32,542 nucleotides of DNA. It comes from Promethearchaeati archaeon. GTDB lineage: Archaea; Asgardarchaeota; Njordarchaeia; Njordarchaeales; Njordarchaeaceae. A program made the position numbers and the translations under genes. Below, piece after piece: positions 8,635 through 16,445 of the stretch (the first letter of the stretch is position 1; every line of letters starts with the position of its first letter). The stretch is taken from contig JALWRR010000005.1 in the NCBI GenBank assembly GCA_026993975.1, positions 1 through 32,542 of the forward strand, written 5' to 3'. Below the pieces are notes generated by a model that was not told the DNA's origin, made no database searches, and saw only the letters and a list, made by a program, of their open reading frames with translations.

Positions 8635-9777
8635 TTGAGGATCCTATTACTAACAGACTTTTTTTACCCAAGATACGGAGGAGTAGCGACTCATGTTCAT
8701 GGGTTATCTAAATCGCTTAAACTATATGCTAAGGGTTTCGAGCCAGTAATTTTAACATCAGCTGGAAGTAATAATTCTGTTGATCATTTCGATGGTATAC
8801 CCATTGTTAGGTACCCATATTCGATTGAAACTACACTAATGTTTAACTTAGAGAGAGTTACTAAGAGACTGAGATACATAGTTAAAGCCATAGAACCAGA
8901 CATAATGCATGTTCATCACGCGTTTTCACCAATGGGATTATCTGTCCCATGGATCAGTAAATCCCTTGGGATCCCAGCTATATTAACTAATCACTCAGTG
9001 CCGATAGGATACTATATTACTAGGAGGGTTTGGTATACTTTAGGGGAATTCCTTAGATCTTACTCATTGCTGAAAAGTTTAAGGCACTATAAACATGTTA
9101 TAGCGGTAAGTAAGGTTGCTGCAGATTTCATATCCAAGCTATACCCAGGTAAAATAACTATAATTCCAAACGCCATCTTCCTAGAAGAGTTCAATATTAA
9201 TGCTAATAGATCAGAACTTGGAATAGAGAAAGATGAAAGTGTTATATTGATGGTTGGTAGAGCATCGTTCAAGAAAGGTTTCGAATTAGCGATCCTTTCT
9301 TTACGTGAGGTTGTAAAAAAGATACCTAACGCTAACCTATATATTATTGGCTTATCGGGATTCCAGAGAAACCTCATAGAAAGGATGGCTAGGTTACTTC
9401 ACTTAGAAAATAATGTTCACGTGATAGGTTTTGTTCCACGAGAGAAACTAGTTAAGTACTATAAGGTCTCTGATGTATTCCTACATGCAGCTTATGGAGG
9501 GGAAAGTTTTGGAATAGTTCTCCTTGAAGCGATGGCCGCAGGACTCCCAATTGTATCTACTCACGGAGATGGCTTAAAACACGTTTTAGGTAATAGTGGA
9601 GCAGGTATCTGTATTGATTATCCATCACCGAAAATAATTGCTAGGGCATTAATCAAGGTATTATTGAGCAAAGAATTGCGTGAGAAAATGAGAAATAACG
9701 CTTTAAGATTCGTGAAAAAGTATTCATGGAGCAATATTATTAAGGATATAGTCAGCATCTATAGAGAGGTATTATAG
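8635..9777 (+). CDS. GT4-family glycosyltransferase (GT-B fold)
   Basis: A 380-residue retaining glycosyltransferase of the PimA/PIG-A-like type. The N-terminal half begins with the acceptor-side motif LLLTDFFYPRYGGVATHV (5-22, glycine pair 15-16). The C-terminal half has the nucleotide-sugar site E-x7-E (E290 and E298 in GGESFGIVLLEAMAAGLP), preceded by VGRASFKKGFELAI (207-220). It would move a sugar from a nucleotide donor to a lipid or glycan at the inner membrane face; donor and acceptor cannot be told. TTG at 8635 is the start because GGGAG lies 5 bases upstream and the first motif begins at once. It stands alone on this strand, so its pathway partners are elsewhere. Confidence 0.88.
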   Translation: MRILLLTDFFYPRYGGVATHVHGLSKSLKLYAKGFEPVILTSAGSNNSVDHFDGIPIVRYPYSIETTLMFNLERVTKRLRYIVKAIEPDIMHVHHAFSPMGLSVPWISKSLGIPAILTNHSVPIGYYITRRVWYTLGEFLRSYSLLKSLRHYKHVIAVSKVAADFISKLYPGKITIIPNAIFLEEFNINANRSELGIEKDESVILMVGRASFKKGFELAILSLREVVKKIPNANLYIIGLSGFQRNLIERMARLLHLENNVHVIGFVPREKLVKYYKVSDVFLHAAYGGESFGIVLLEAMAAGLPIVSTHGDGLKHVLGNSGAGICIDYPSPKIIARALIKVLLSKELREKMRNNALRFVKKYSWSNIIKDIVSIYREVL

Positions 9778-9800
9778 TTTGTGAATTAATTAATCGCAAA

Positions 9801-9821
9801 GAAAAAATATTTGAGAAAAAT
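9801..9821 (-). terminator. T-rich terminator for the antiporter-GDPD operon
   Basis: The minus strand has a T5 run and a T6 run within 20 bases, starting about 22 bases beyond the stop at 9843. It lies between two convergent genes and would end the long minus-strand transcript. Confidence 0.4.
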
Positions 9822-9842
9822 AGATAATGTCTCTCACTAGTA

Positions 9843-10328
9843 CTAATCTCTCCAATACCTTAGGATAGCAATTGTAAATAGCACTAGAGCTAGGATAACA
9901 TATATCACTAGAAATGGGAAGGTGAAGAAAAAGAATGTTCTCGATGTGTTGAATGTTAAGACATCATAGAGATACATATCTAAGGTAGCTAAAATAATTA
10001 TGAATAGTGATCCAACGAAATTAGGTACATTTTCTCTCTTAATTCTATATGAGCCGTATCTCGCGAAGAAGGTTATGTAATCTTTATCAGTATATAGAGC
10101 GTAAAATGAGAATGTTAGAAACATAGCGAGCATGAACCCGTAAATCATTATCATCTTGTATATGAACGCTTGCTTCGAACTATAATCAGTTACCTCCCCA
10201 TGTATCATCCAACTAGTTGCAATCTTCTCATAGGGAAGAGTCCAGAACAAGTGTAGTAACCATGTTGCAGCGAGAAACAGTAAAGCTACGGCCCCTAGAA
10301 TAAATGGATTAAATTTAACACCACCCAT
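9843..10328 (-). CDS. Four-helix membrane protein, unknown function
   Basis: A 161-residue protein not recognised as a known family. Four hydrophobic segments are visible at about 9-28, 57-80, 105-122 and 128-157. Loops are short; a basic segment (YGSYRIKRENVP, about 91-102) lies between helices 2 and 3 and should be cytoplasmic. Two tryptophans and a histidine near the end of helix 1 (TWLLHLFW) and a final RYWRD stand out. It starts 17 bases after the glycerophosphodiesterase stop, with GGTGGTGGT just upstream of its ATG, so it is very probably the last gene of that operon. A membrane partner for lipid-head-group turnover is possible but not shown. Confidence 0.6.
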   Translation of the reverse strand: MGGVKFNPFILGAVALLFLAATWLLHLFWTLPYEKIATSWMIHGEVTDYSSKQAFIYKMIMIYGFMLAMFLTFSFYALYTDKDYITFFARYGSYRIKRENVPNFVGSLFIIILATLDMYLYDVLTFNTSRTFFFFTFPFLVIYVILALVLFTIAILRYWRD

Positions 10329-10344
10329 ACCACCACCAACTTAT

Positions 10345-11067
10345 TTAACTTTCATTTCGTAATCTAATTATTTTATCTGGGCAATCCGAAGCAATACCAT
10401 CGACGCCATTTTTAATTACTCTCTTAGCTAGATTCACATCATTCACAGTCCATGTAATAACAAACAATTTCAATTTATGCGCCATTTTATTAGCTTTTTC
10501 AGTAGCTAGATTAAATCTCGGTAAAACTATCCTAGCACCTAGTTTTTTAGCATCGAAGATTCTTCCAGGAGGCCTAAAATAAATTAATCCAGTTGGAATA
10601 GTGGGCTCGAGTTTCCTAGCCATTGATATAGCATCATCAAAGAAGCTAACTATACCGACCCAATTCACAGCCTCATGTTCCTTAACGATCTCTATCACTT
10701 GCTTTACAGTATCAGGTTCTTTTATCTCTATGAATAAACCAACCTTTCCCGCTACTTCTCCCAATGCATCTTCGAGCAATGGTATTTTCTCATCACCTAG
10801 ATTAACTCTGTTTAAAATCTCTTCGTAAGATAGATCTCTAGCTTTTGAGTCTAAACCCGCTATCCTCTTGAAGTTATCATCGTGAAGTAGTATGATCTTG
10901 CCGTCGCGTGTAGCTCGAACATCTACCTCGATTACATCTACACCGATACTAATAGCTCTCTTAATGCTCTTTAATGTGTTCTCTATCTCATAACCAGCAG
11001 CTCCCCTATGCCCTATCACAATGAACTTCTCCCTATTTAATGCTTCTAAGATAAGGTTCTCTCTCAT
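10345..11067 (-). CDS. Glycerophosphodiester phosphodiesterase (GDPD)
   Basis: A cytoplasmic TIM-barrel enzyme of about 240 residues that cuts glycerophosphodiesters to glycerol phosphate plus an alcohol. Family residues are complete (numbered from the in-frame GTG 11076): HRG (H23, R24), E50 and D52 for metal binding (VIEVDVRATRDG), catalytic H65-D66 (LLHDD), and a later EIKEP with E117 and K119. Length matches the short UgpQ-like class and no signal peptide is present. ATG 11067 is preferred because GTGAT lies just upstream and it follows the preceding stop by one base. Cotranscription with an OB-like gene and the antiporter, and closeness to GlpA-like genes, point to catabolism of glycerophosphate from membrane lipid, either archaeal sn-1 or scavenged sn-3 forms. 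Confidence 0.9.
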   Translation of the reverse strand: MRENLILEALNREKFIVIGHRGAAGYEIENTLKSIKRAISIGVDVIEVDVRATRDGKIILLHDDNFKRIAGLDSKARDLSYEEILNRVNLGDEKIPLLEDALGEVAGKVGLFIEIKEPDTVKQVIEIVKEHEAVNWVGIVSFFDDAISMARKLEPTIPTGLIYFRPPGRIFDAKKLGARIVLPRFNLATEKANKMAHKLKLFVITWTVNDVNLAKRVIKNGVDGIASDCPDKIIRLRNES

Positions 11068-11068
11068 T

Positions 11069-11404
11069 TTAATCACTATTCTGCTTGGAAGTTATCTCTG
11101 TAGCCTTAATAGCGTAATTATCATGTAGTTTAATAAAAAATCCGCGCACTACAACTCTCATCTCATTGTACTCATCGAGACAAATATTCTCTAAGCCGAA
11201 ACATAGCAACTGCTTATCTTTATCTCTAAGATCTCTAAGTAATCCAATACAGTATTCTTCTTCAGGTAGATTTACAGAATATACTTGTATTCTAGGTGAC
11301 TTACCAATATAAATTAATTCGCCCTCAACTTCAACTGGTTCACCAAGATATTTATTTGGGTTATTCAATAACTCGATTAAACTGATCTTACGGAACGTCG
11401 TCAT
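11069..11404 (-). CDS. Small OB-fold-like protein
   Basis: A 111-residue protein with an alternating strand pattern typical of OB folds: a helix-like start (ISLIELLNNPNKYLG), then GEPVEVEGELIYIG, an RIQVYSV strand, and MRVVVRGFFIKL. It resembles archaeal tOB-like small proteins that hold single-stranded nucleic acid or act as accessory domains, but no name can be given. Three cysteines (in EYCIG, LLCFG and NICLD) could form a disulfide or bind metal. ATG 11404 is chosen because GAGGTG sits upstream inside the antiporter end; the genes overlap by 17 bases, and the GDPD start follows this stop by one base. Tight packing implies translational coupling with both. Confidence 0.55.
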   Translation of the reverse strand: MTTFRKISLIELLNNPNKYLGEPVEVEGELIYIGKSPRIQVYSVNLPEEEYCIGLLRDLRDKDKQLLCFGLENICLDEYNEMRVVVRGFFIKLHDNYAIKATEITSKQNSD

Positions 11405-12572
11405 CTTTGAAAGCACCTCTTTTCAATAAATATTTTAAAACGATTGGAGTTAAAAATGTTGTAGTTATCATAACAATAACGAGAGAAGAGAACCATAAGT
11501 CATCAAGCAAACCCATCTCTAAACCAATACCAGCAAAAATCAATACAACTTCAGCTCTCGGCATCATAGATGAACCAAGTAGGAGTGCTTTTATTTTCTC
11601 TTTAGACTTAAATGATGTAGCTGTGAAGCCGCCTAAAAGTTTACCAACTATAGCAATTAATGATAGAACGCTCCCAATTATAATTGCGTCTCCAATAAGC
11701 AATATATTGAATCTTAATCCAATATTAACTAAAAATATGGGCACGGTTACATGAGCTAGAGGTGAAATTGATTCGATTATATCAGGTTCAACATCAGTTT
11801 CTGCGAGAACTAAACCCGCGAAATAGGCTCCGATTATTGGAGAGAACCCAAGTATACCTGCGAAATAACCATATAGAAGTGCGAAGCTGAATGAGAAGAT
11901 TAATAATCCGCCTCTTGCTCTAAACTTCTGTAAGTGGGCTCCTATCCACTTTACAAAAACTATTATGATAATTGTAGTAATCATGAAGAAGAAAAGCAGT
12001 TTACCTAGCATTAAGAATAGATTATTTATTGAAAAGGATCCTATCTCAATTATATCTATGGCTATTACTATGAGAAATATGACTATTAAATCATCTATCA
12101 CGGCAGATATAATTATCTTCTGTGCTATAGGTGTTCTTAATTTCCCGAATTCATCTAGAATCCTAACAGTTAGACTTATGCTAGTTGCTCCTAATACTAC
12201 AGCTAGGAATAGTGATAGATTTGGATTACTTGTGAGGAAGTAAACGAAAGGATACACTATTATGGAAGTGAAAAGTATGCTGCTGATAGATAAGACTAGA
12301 GCTGATCTCCCAGCTTTCCTTAGTAGAGCAAAATCTGTTTCTAACCCAGCAATGAAAAGAAGTGTTAGAGCTCCTATCTCCGAGATAAAGTTAAAGAAAT
12401 CATTTGGTTTAATAAGGCCTATCAGATAAGGTCCTAGCATGATCCCTACTAGTACTTGTCCTATTACTTCAGATTGATCTAGGCGTCTTAATATTTCAGA
12501 GATCAATAAACTAAAAGCCAGAGCAGTGCCGTAGAGAAAGACATTATAAGCTATGCTAGCTATGGCGGCCAT
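11388..12572 (-). CDS. CPA2-family Na+/H+ antiporter (NapA-like)
   Basis: A 394-residue integral membrane protein with the Na_H_exchanger fold, about 12-13 helices. The ion-binding pair is present as D160-D161 (SAVIDDLIVIFL), the mark of electrogenic Na+/H+ exchangers such as NapA (KefB-type potassium proteins differ here). Other family marks are the N-terminal GQVLVGIMLGPYLIG (38-52), GLETDF (76-81), GAYFAGLVLAE, and a late MPRAEVVLIFAGIG. There is no C-terminal TrkA/RCK domain, so no nucleotide gating is expected. It exchanges Na+ for H+ across the cytoplasmic membrane. GAGGT lies upstream of ATG 12572. It begins the OB/GDPD/4-TM gene run; the 115-base gap before it could hold a promoter but shows no strong box. 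Confidence 0.88.
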   Translation of the reverse strand: MAAIASIAYNVFLYGTALAFSLLISEILRRLDQSEVIGQVLVGIMLGPYLIGLIKPNDFFNFISEIGALTLLFIAGLETDFALLRKAGRSALVLSISSILFTSIIVYPFVYFLTSNPNLSLFLAVVLGATSISLTVRILDEFGKLRTPIAQKIIISAVIDDLIVIFLIVIAIDIIEIGSFSINNLFLMLGKLLFFFMITTIIIIVFVKWIGAHLQKFRARGGLLIFSFSFALLYGYFAGILGFSPIIGAYFAGLVLAETDVEPDIIESISPLAHVTVPIFLVNIGLRFNILLIGDAIIIGSVLSLIAIVGKLLGGFTATSFKSKEKIKALLLGSSMMPRAEVVLIFAGIGLEMGLLDDLWFSSLVIVMITTTFLTPIVLKYLLKRGAFKDDDVP

Positions 12573-12687
12573 TGAGTGAAACCTCTTCCCAAATAATAAT
12601 ACTTTTTAGTCCCTGAATCCTGGATTAATGGAGAATAGATAATTCTCGTTTAAATCATTACCTGAAGAATATAAAAATGTTATTTTA

Positions 12688-13626
12688 TCAATGAAGAAGA
12701 GCTCTGATAGAATCATTCAAAGCCATATTCAGATCATTATATGGCTTAGCTGCTAACCCACAGATAAAGATATTTGGGATACTTGACTCTAACCTACTAG
12801 TTAGCACTGGTGCTTTCGTTTCATAATCAATCTTTATCTCTAACCCTCGCAGTAATTCGATTGATGGGAGAAAGCCCATGCTTATTACTAATGTATCTAC
12901 CTTTGCTCTCCACGTTTCGTCTTTATCAAGATCTTTTAGTAGAACGCTTTCAACGCGTTTTAATCCATCAATCTCTAACACCGTATTATTCTCTATCAAA
13001 TCTATATCTGAGTCAGATAAGTGATCTAATAGCTCTTTAGATAGTGGGTAGCTTCGTTCTGGAACAACTACGTTCTCTATAACTAAACCCGACTCTCTTA
13101 ACCTTAAAGCAACCTCTAAACCAAGATCATTATTAGTTAGAACTAGCCCCTTTCTACCGATTTTCTTATGAAACTTATCAACTAGCTCTAGTGCGAGTAA
13201 TCCAGTAAAGACTCCAGCGGGTCTAGTGCCAGTAATTAATAAATCATATTGAGTTCTTTCTCTTCCACCCACAGCGATTATTATTCTACGAGCTTTATAC
13301 TCTATCACGCCTCTTCTATTCACTCCGATAGCAATGAAATATTTATTGCTTTGTAGCAAGTCAATGATTGATGTTGATGTATATAGGGGGATTCCAAGCT
13401 CCATTATACGGTTCTTCAAATAGCTAACGTAATCTCCCGGATAAAACTCTTCCCCAAGTTCCTCTATCTTTATCTTATAGTATCTCAACAATTTAGCTAG
13501 ACCACCTATCTCTCTGTTCATCTCTACAAGCGATACTCGAAAACCCCTTTCTCTTAAGCCAATACCAATAAAACTCCCGCACATGCCTGAACCTATAACC
13601 AATGTATCTGTCTCGACAATCTCCAT
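12688..13626 (-). CDS. FAD-dependent oxidoreductase, GlpA-partner subunit
   Basis: A 312-residue two-dinucleotide-domain flavoprotein. The N-terminal FAD motif is GxGxxG (GSGMCG at 15-20, numbered from TTG 13635), followed by an acidic strand end (VEMN). A second Rossmann region begins GRKGLVLTNNDLGLEVALRL, where the usual glycine-rich turn is replaced by TNND, so NAD(P)H binding is doubtful. GDYVSY replaces the redox CxxC of thioredoxin-reductase relatives. Such proteins pair with GlpA-like flavoproteins in glycerol-phosphate, proline or HCN-type dehydrogenases; Thermococcales glycerol loci have a similar arrangement. ATG 13626 follows GGAGGGTTGAT, which includes the stop of the preceding gene, so the two are coupled. 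Substrate is inferred from context. Confidence 0.75.
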   Translation of the reverse strand: MEIVETDTLVIGSGMCGSFIGIGLRERGFRVSLVEMNREIGGLAKLLRYYKIKIEELGEEFYPGDYVSYLKNRIMELGIPLYTSTSIIDLLQSNKYFIAIGVNRRGVIEYKARRIIIAVGGRERTQYDLLITGTRPAGVFTGLLALELVDKFHKKIGRKGLVLTNNDLGLEVALRLRESGLVIENVVVPERSYPLSKELLDHLSDSDIDLIENNTVLEIDGLKRVESVLLKDLDKDETWRAKVDTLVISMGFLPSIELLRGLEIKIDYETKAPVLTSRLESSIPNIFICGLAAKPYNDLNMALNDSIRALLH

Positions 13627-13631
13627 CTTAA

Positions 13632-15080
13632 TCAACCCTCCAGAAAGATCTCTGATCCCCCTCCTTTCATAGATACCTTACTCAACTTCATACCAGTTTC
13701 CTGAACCAAAATCTCTATTATTCTAGCTAAACATCTGGATCCCTGACAAGGCCCCATACCAGCACCAGTCCTAAACTTTATTGAATCAATTGTTCTAGCT
13801 CCTCTCCTAATGGCTTCAATTATCTCTGCTTTCGTTACTTTATTGCAGGGGCAGATAATCTCTCCATAATCATTGTTCTCGTGAATAAGCTTATCTATCT
13901 CGTTTATATCTAGTTCCCTTATGGATCTAATACCTTTTCGATAAGGATTGAAGTTCTCTTTGGCCTTTAGCCTCAATCCCTCTGACTCAAGAACCTCGAT
14001 TACTTTTTCAGCTATCACCTGGGAAGCGGTTAATCCTGGAGATAATATATATGAGGCATTAATGAATCCACGTATCTCTGTTGGACCTATAACGAAATCC
14101 CATGATGTCTCATCCACCGGTCTAATACCAGCGTAATATTTGATTATCCAGTTATCATGAAATATTCTTAGCAATGGTTTAAACTTACGGATTATCAACT
14201 CAATATCCTCTCTCGAGACACGCGTATCAAACTTATCTTTAGCTTCAATTAGATTTGGGCCCCATATGGGTATTCCATCAACAGTTAAACCGATTGCCCC
14301 GCCCTTTGTTCTGGGATCTAGCTTGATTGGCATCGGAGCTATAAAGTGATGATACATGTCGCCGAGAATTGGGTCAAATATAACCATCACACCTTTTCCA
14401 TGCCACATCTTACGTTTAGTTATTCCAGCTAATTTCTCAATCTCATCAGAGAAGACTCCAGCAGCATTAATAACCCAATTTGTTTCTATTCTTCCTTTAT
14501 CCGTTATGACTCCTTTAATAGATTTATCAACGATATCAAATCCAACTACACGCGTGTTAGTAACTATTTTAACACCGTTCTCAACAGCACTCTCCGCATA
14601 AGCAATAGCTAGTTTCACTGGATCTGTTGCACCAGCTGTCGGAACAAATAGCGCTGCTTTAGCTTTCCTACTTATGTACGGTTCAATCTCTCTGAGTTTC
14701 CTCCGCCACACCCATCGCAATGTTATTCCTTTTAACTTAAGATAGAAGTAAGCTACAATCATTGCTAATAGCTGTATGAAGGTTAAAGCAACTATTAATA
14801 ATCCATATCTCCTAAATGGGACATCGAGTTCATGGGAGATTTCATCAAATTTTCTGTTCCCTTCAATAACCATTTTCCCCTTTATTTTACCGAATTGAGG
14901 GACGAATGGGTGAACCACACCCATATTGCCCTTTGTTACGCCCCATCCAACATCAGCTTCCTTCTCGATTGCAACTATATTTAACTTATATTTAGATAAT
15001 TCACGTGCGATTGCGCAACCAATGACACCGCAACCAATTATGACTACATCTGCTTTCTCAGGTAGCTTATCAATGAACAT
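13632..15080 (-). CDS. GlpA-like FAD-dependent dehydrogenase with C-terminal [2Fe-2S] domain
   Basis: A 482-residue DAO-fold flavoprotein: GCGVIG at 16-21 binds FAD, VAIEKEADVGWGVTKGN follows, and IRPVDE near the C-terminal third fits the family. Its tail is a BFD-like [2Fe-2S] module with C410, C412, C445 and C450 (CPC then CQGSRC), as in bacterial GlpA. The likely reaction is oxidation of glycerol-3-phosphate to dihydroxyacetone phosphate, with electrons going through the iron-sulfur centre to the partner flavoprotein or quinone. Odd: residues 94-116 form an almost uncharged helix (VALTFIQLLAMIVAYFYLKL) where relatives have a polar one, which may hold the enzyme to the membrane. GGAGATG supports the start. 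The nearby GDPD agrees with the substrate, but other 2-hydroxy or amino-acid substrates remain possible. Confidence 0.8.
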   Translation of the reverse strand: MFIDKLPEKADVVIIGCGVIGCAIARELSKYKLNIVAIEKEADVGWGVTKGNMGVVHPFVPQFGKIKGKMVIEGNRKFDEISHELDVPFRRYGLLIVALTFIQLLAMIVAYFYLKLKGITLRWVWRRKLREIEPYISRKAKAALFVPTAGATDPVKLAIAYAESAVENGVKIVTNTRVVGFDIVDKSIKGVITDKGRIETNWVINAAGVFSDEIEKLAGITKRKMWHGKGVMVIFDPILGDMYHHFIAPMPIKLDPRTKGGAIGLTVDGIPIWGPNLIEAKDKFDTRVSREDIELIIRKFKPLLRIFHDNWIIKYYAGIRPVDETSWDFVIGPTEIRGFINASYILSPGLTASQVIAEKVIEVLESEGLRLKAKENFNPYRKGIRSIRELDINEIDKLIHENNDYGEIICPCNKVTKAEIIEAIRRGARTIDSIKFRTGAGMGPCQGSRCLARIIEILVQETGMKLSKVSMKGGGSEIFLEG

Positions 15081-15131
15081 TATTCAGCATCTCCTGAACC
15101 GCTTATGATTTGAATTCCTAATATCTTATGG

Positions 15132-15143
15132 TTTATTTAAGCC
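15132..15143 (-). promoter_or_regulatory. BRE/TATA element for the GlpA-like operon
   Basis: The minus strand reads GGCTTAAATAAA with an A-rich BRE-like stretch before it. The box CTTAAATA (15134-15141) predicts a start near 15111 and a leader of about 30 bases carrying GGAGATG before ATG 15080. Confidence 0.5.
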
Positions 15144-15323
15144 TTTTTTGATTGATACATGATTTCTCTCTTCTAGCTACTAGAGTGGAATTAATTAAAA
15201 GCTAGTAATTTCTTCACTTAATGATGCGTATTAAAATTAGTGTATGCCGTAAAATTATTATTTTAAATTCATGAGGAATTATAGATACATTGCATTTAGA
15301 TCAAGTATTAGAGAGTTAATGAA

Positions 15324-16412
15324 ATGTTAAGCATCTTTAAATTCATAGAGATTTTAGCAGGGATACTGCTTGGTTTTACACTAGTGATTAATCTCAGAAA
15401 TTATTTGCGAGAGAGAGTTCATTCTTCTTTATTCAGCGTCTTGATATCCTCTCTATTTATATTAGCTGTACTAGCTTCAATCCTGGAGGCATATTGGGAA
15501 ATAAAAATATATCTCTATGATTTCGAAATAAACCTCAGTAGTTTTCTAGTCGTATTATTCTTGACTCTGGGATTTCTTACGTTTCTCATTTATATAAATT
15601 ATTTATCCTCAGAAAGGATCAGGATTGGAGCAATAGCTTACGCTTTCATGTCTGGATTAATCGTTATGGGAGAATTACTCGCTAAAACGAATACTATGGC
15701 GAGCATAGTTAACATAATCGGAATAATTGGATTAATGTATCTTCTAGCATCAGCAGTTAAATTCGCTTATAACCTCCAAATAAATATAAAGTCTAGAGGC
15801 AGAGAATATGGAGTAGATAAATTACTCCTCATTTACTCAGTGGGATTAATATTATTCATTAGTGGATTCATAATCCTCTTGATGGGAGACGTATATGTAT
15901 TATCGATATCAAGGGATATCGCAAAGGGTCTTTACTTCATTGGTTATGGAGCATTATTAATCGCGATAATCATTATCGTACTAGTCCCAATAAGAAATCC
16001 ATATCTCCTAGAGGTAAATTTATCAAAACCATACATAGCTCTATTTGCTAGCCGTGAAGGAAACCTTTTAGCTTATAAAGCATTTAAATTCGGTAATCAG
16101 CTTGACCCAAGTTTAGCAAGTGGAATAATAACAGCAATTCTTAATGCTTCTCAAGAGATAATTGGAAGAGAAATGAATCTTAGAGTTATTAGGTTTGAGG
16201 GTTTCAGTATAATAGTTTGCTTAACAAGAAATATAGCTGGTTATTTCTTTGTTGAGAGACCGACGATGATAATTAGTACAATTCTTTGCAAGGCTGTAAG
16301 AACAATTGAAAATATGATAGATTTCACGAGAAACATGATTTATATGGATACCGAAACTAGTAGTAACATTAATAGGGAACTAGATAAGATCTTTGAGCCA
16401 TTATTCGGATAA
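15324..16412 (+). CDS. Seven-TM protein with cytoplasmic longin/roadblock-like domain
   Basis: A 362-residue protein with two parts. Residues 1-225 hold seven clear transmembrane segments (about 5-22, 37-58, 72-94, 100-118, 123-148, 165-190 and 200-222), with short loops and a basic patch before TM6 (KSRGREYGVDK). Residues 226-362 form a soluble domain whose order of strands and helices resembles longin/roadblock folds: PYIALFASREGNLLAYKAF, a helix (SGIITAILNASQEIIG), LRVIRFEGFSIIVCLTRN, YFFVERP, then long C-terminal helices. Such domains serve small GTPases and trafficking or motility in archaea and eukaryotes. A receptor-like membrane sensor coupled to a roadblock/longin module is an attractive reading but is inference. 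It is followed 33 bases later by the hjc gene on the same strand. Confidence 0.6.
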   Translation: MLSIFKFIEILAGILLGFTLVINLRNYLRERVHSSLFSVLISSLFILAVLASILEAYWEIKIYLYDFEINLSSFLVVLFLTLGFLTFLIYINYLSSERIRIGAIAYAFMSGLIVMGELLAKTNTMASIVNIIGIIGLMYLLASAVKFAYNLQINIKSRGREYGVDKLLLIYSVGLILFISGFIILLMGDVYVLSISRDIAKGLYFIGYGALLIAIIIIVLVPIRNPYLLEVNLSKPYIALFASREGNLLAYKAFKFGNQLDPSLASGIITAILNASQEIIGREMNLRVIRFEGFSIIVCLTRNIAGYFFVERPTMIISTILCKAVRTIENMIDFTRNMIYMDTETSSNINRELDKIFEPLFG

Positions 16413-16445
16413 ATCTATTAAGTATAAGTGGCGTTAGTTCTGGTG

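Noticed and set aside
12600-12660. TAATGATT and nearby bases resembling a C box of a C/D-box guide RNA
   Set aside because: The C box does not match RUGAUGA and no CUGA D box is correctly placed.
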